Source: WLWS01 sp965243105 (GTDB taxonomy: Bacteria; Pseudomonadota; Gammaproteobacteria; Eutrophobiales; Eutrophobiaceae). Taken from it: 64,000 nucleotides of DNA. Positions within the stretch are counted from its first letter, which is position 1. The number at the start of each line of letters is the position of its first letter. Position numbers and translations under genes: made by a program. The notes under the pieces are model-generated. The model worked only from the letters and a program-made list of their open reading frames with translations, was not told where the DNA came from and ran no database searches. Positions 63,846-64,000 of the stretch are shown piece after piece. The DNA lies in the NCBI GenBank assembly GCA_965243105.1, contig CBDEUC010000002.1, forward strand, positions 124,001 through 188,000, written 5' to 3'.

Positions 63846-64000
63846 ATGAACGATTCAATCATGCATACCTACGCGCGACAGCCCGTCGCGTTTGAACGTG
63901 GCGAAGGATGCTGGCTTTGGGATGATAATGGAACCCGCTACCTGGACGCGCTGGCAGGTATCGCCGTGTGTAATATCGGGCATGCTAACCCCCATGTAGC
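63846..64000 (+). CDS. argD: Acetylornithine aminotransferase-like protein, N-terminal part
   Basis: First 51 codons of a class III PLP aminotransferase; the gene runs off the right edge. The start MNDSIMHTYARQPVAFERGE followed by WLWDDNGTRYLDALAGIAV and NIGHANPHV is the ArgD-type opening. The substrate within the class cannot be fixed from this piece, but argD is the best fit. GACGGGAAT precedes the ATG. Confidence 0.88.
   Translation, partial: MNDSIMHTYARQPVAFERGEGCWLWDDNGTRYLDALAGIAVCNIGHANPHV

Overview
The window is an ordinary-looking gammaproteobacterial chromosome segment. No phage, insertion sequence, CRISPR array, rRNA or tRNA was recognised. The gene orders pyrG-kdsA-eno-ftsB-ispD-ispF, gyrA-serC-pheA-tyrA-aroA-cmk-rpsA-ihfB-lapA-lapB-pyrF and methyltransferase-rnhA-dnaQ point to Gammaproteobacteria. 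The phasin, PuuD-like membrane protein, ClC protein and RNase T/NRDE neighbourhood would fit a free-living, probably aquatic, uncultured or little-studied lineage. I cannot name the genus from sequence alone.

Layout. 1-2182: the 5' part of formate-tetrahydrofolate ligase (minus strand) diverges from a ClC chloride channel family gene. 2404-7691: pyrG operon (CTP, KDO, glycolysis, division, isoprenoids). 8151-12694: the most notable locus, a compact DSF-type quorum-sensing module. It has an RpfF-like DSF synthase facing an RpfG (HD-GYP) and RpfC (hybrid sensor kinase) pair, the convergent arrangement known from Xanthomonas. 12779-22639 (minus strand): Smr protein, purL, a small secretin-like protein with a DUF7931-like partner, the L16 hydroxylase roxA, purB and the aldo-keto reductase tas. 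22767-26175: pyrC, RNase T, an NRDE protein and an MBL-fold hydrolase. 26453-38767: the long gyrA-to-pyrF run. 38803-43040: mfd with a CsiV-like partner.

43132-49276 is a more accessory stretch. It holds a phasin, a TraR/DksA-type zinc-finger protein, a receiver-adenylate cyclase, a BPSS1780-type membrane protein, two divergent MsrA genes (one exported), a PilZ-like protein, an unannotated 32-residue membrane ORF and a small anchored coiled-coil-like protein. 49273-62950: MtaB, an HDAC-like hydrolase, Prc protease, TPR protein, apt, a Tag-like glycosylase, an exported isoaspartate methyltransferase, aas, mltD, a methyltransferase, rnhA, dnaQ and grxD. 63185-64000: the PuuD-like protein and the start of an argD-like aminotransferase.

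Working together: the DSF module would sense a fatty-acid signal through RpfC and lower cyclic di-GMP through RpfG. A PilZ-like protein and a receiver-controlled cyclase elsewhere in the window are possible, unproven, partners in second-messenger signalling. Most other genes are housekeeping.
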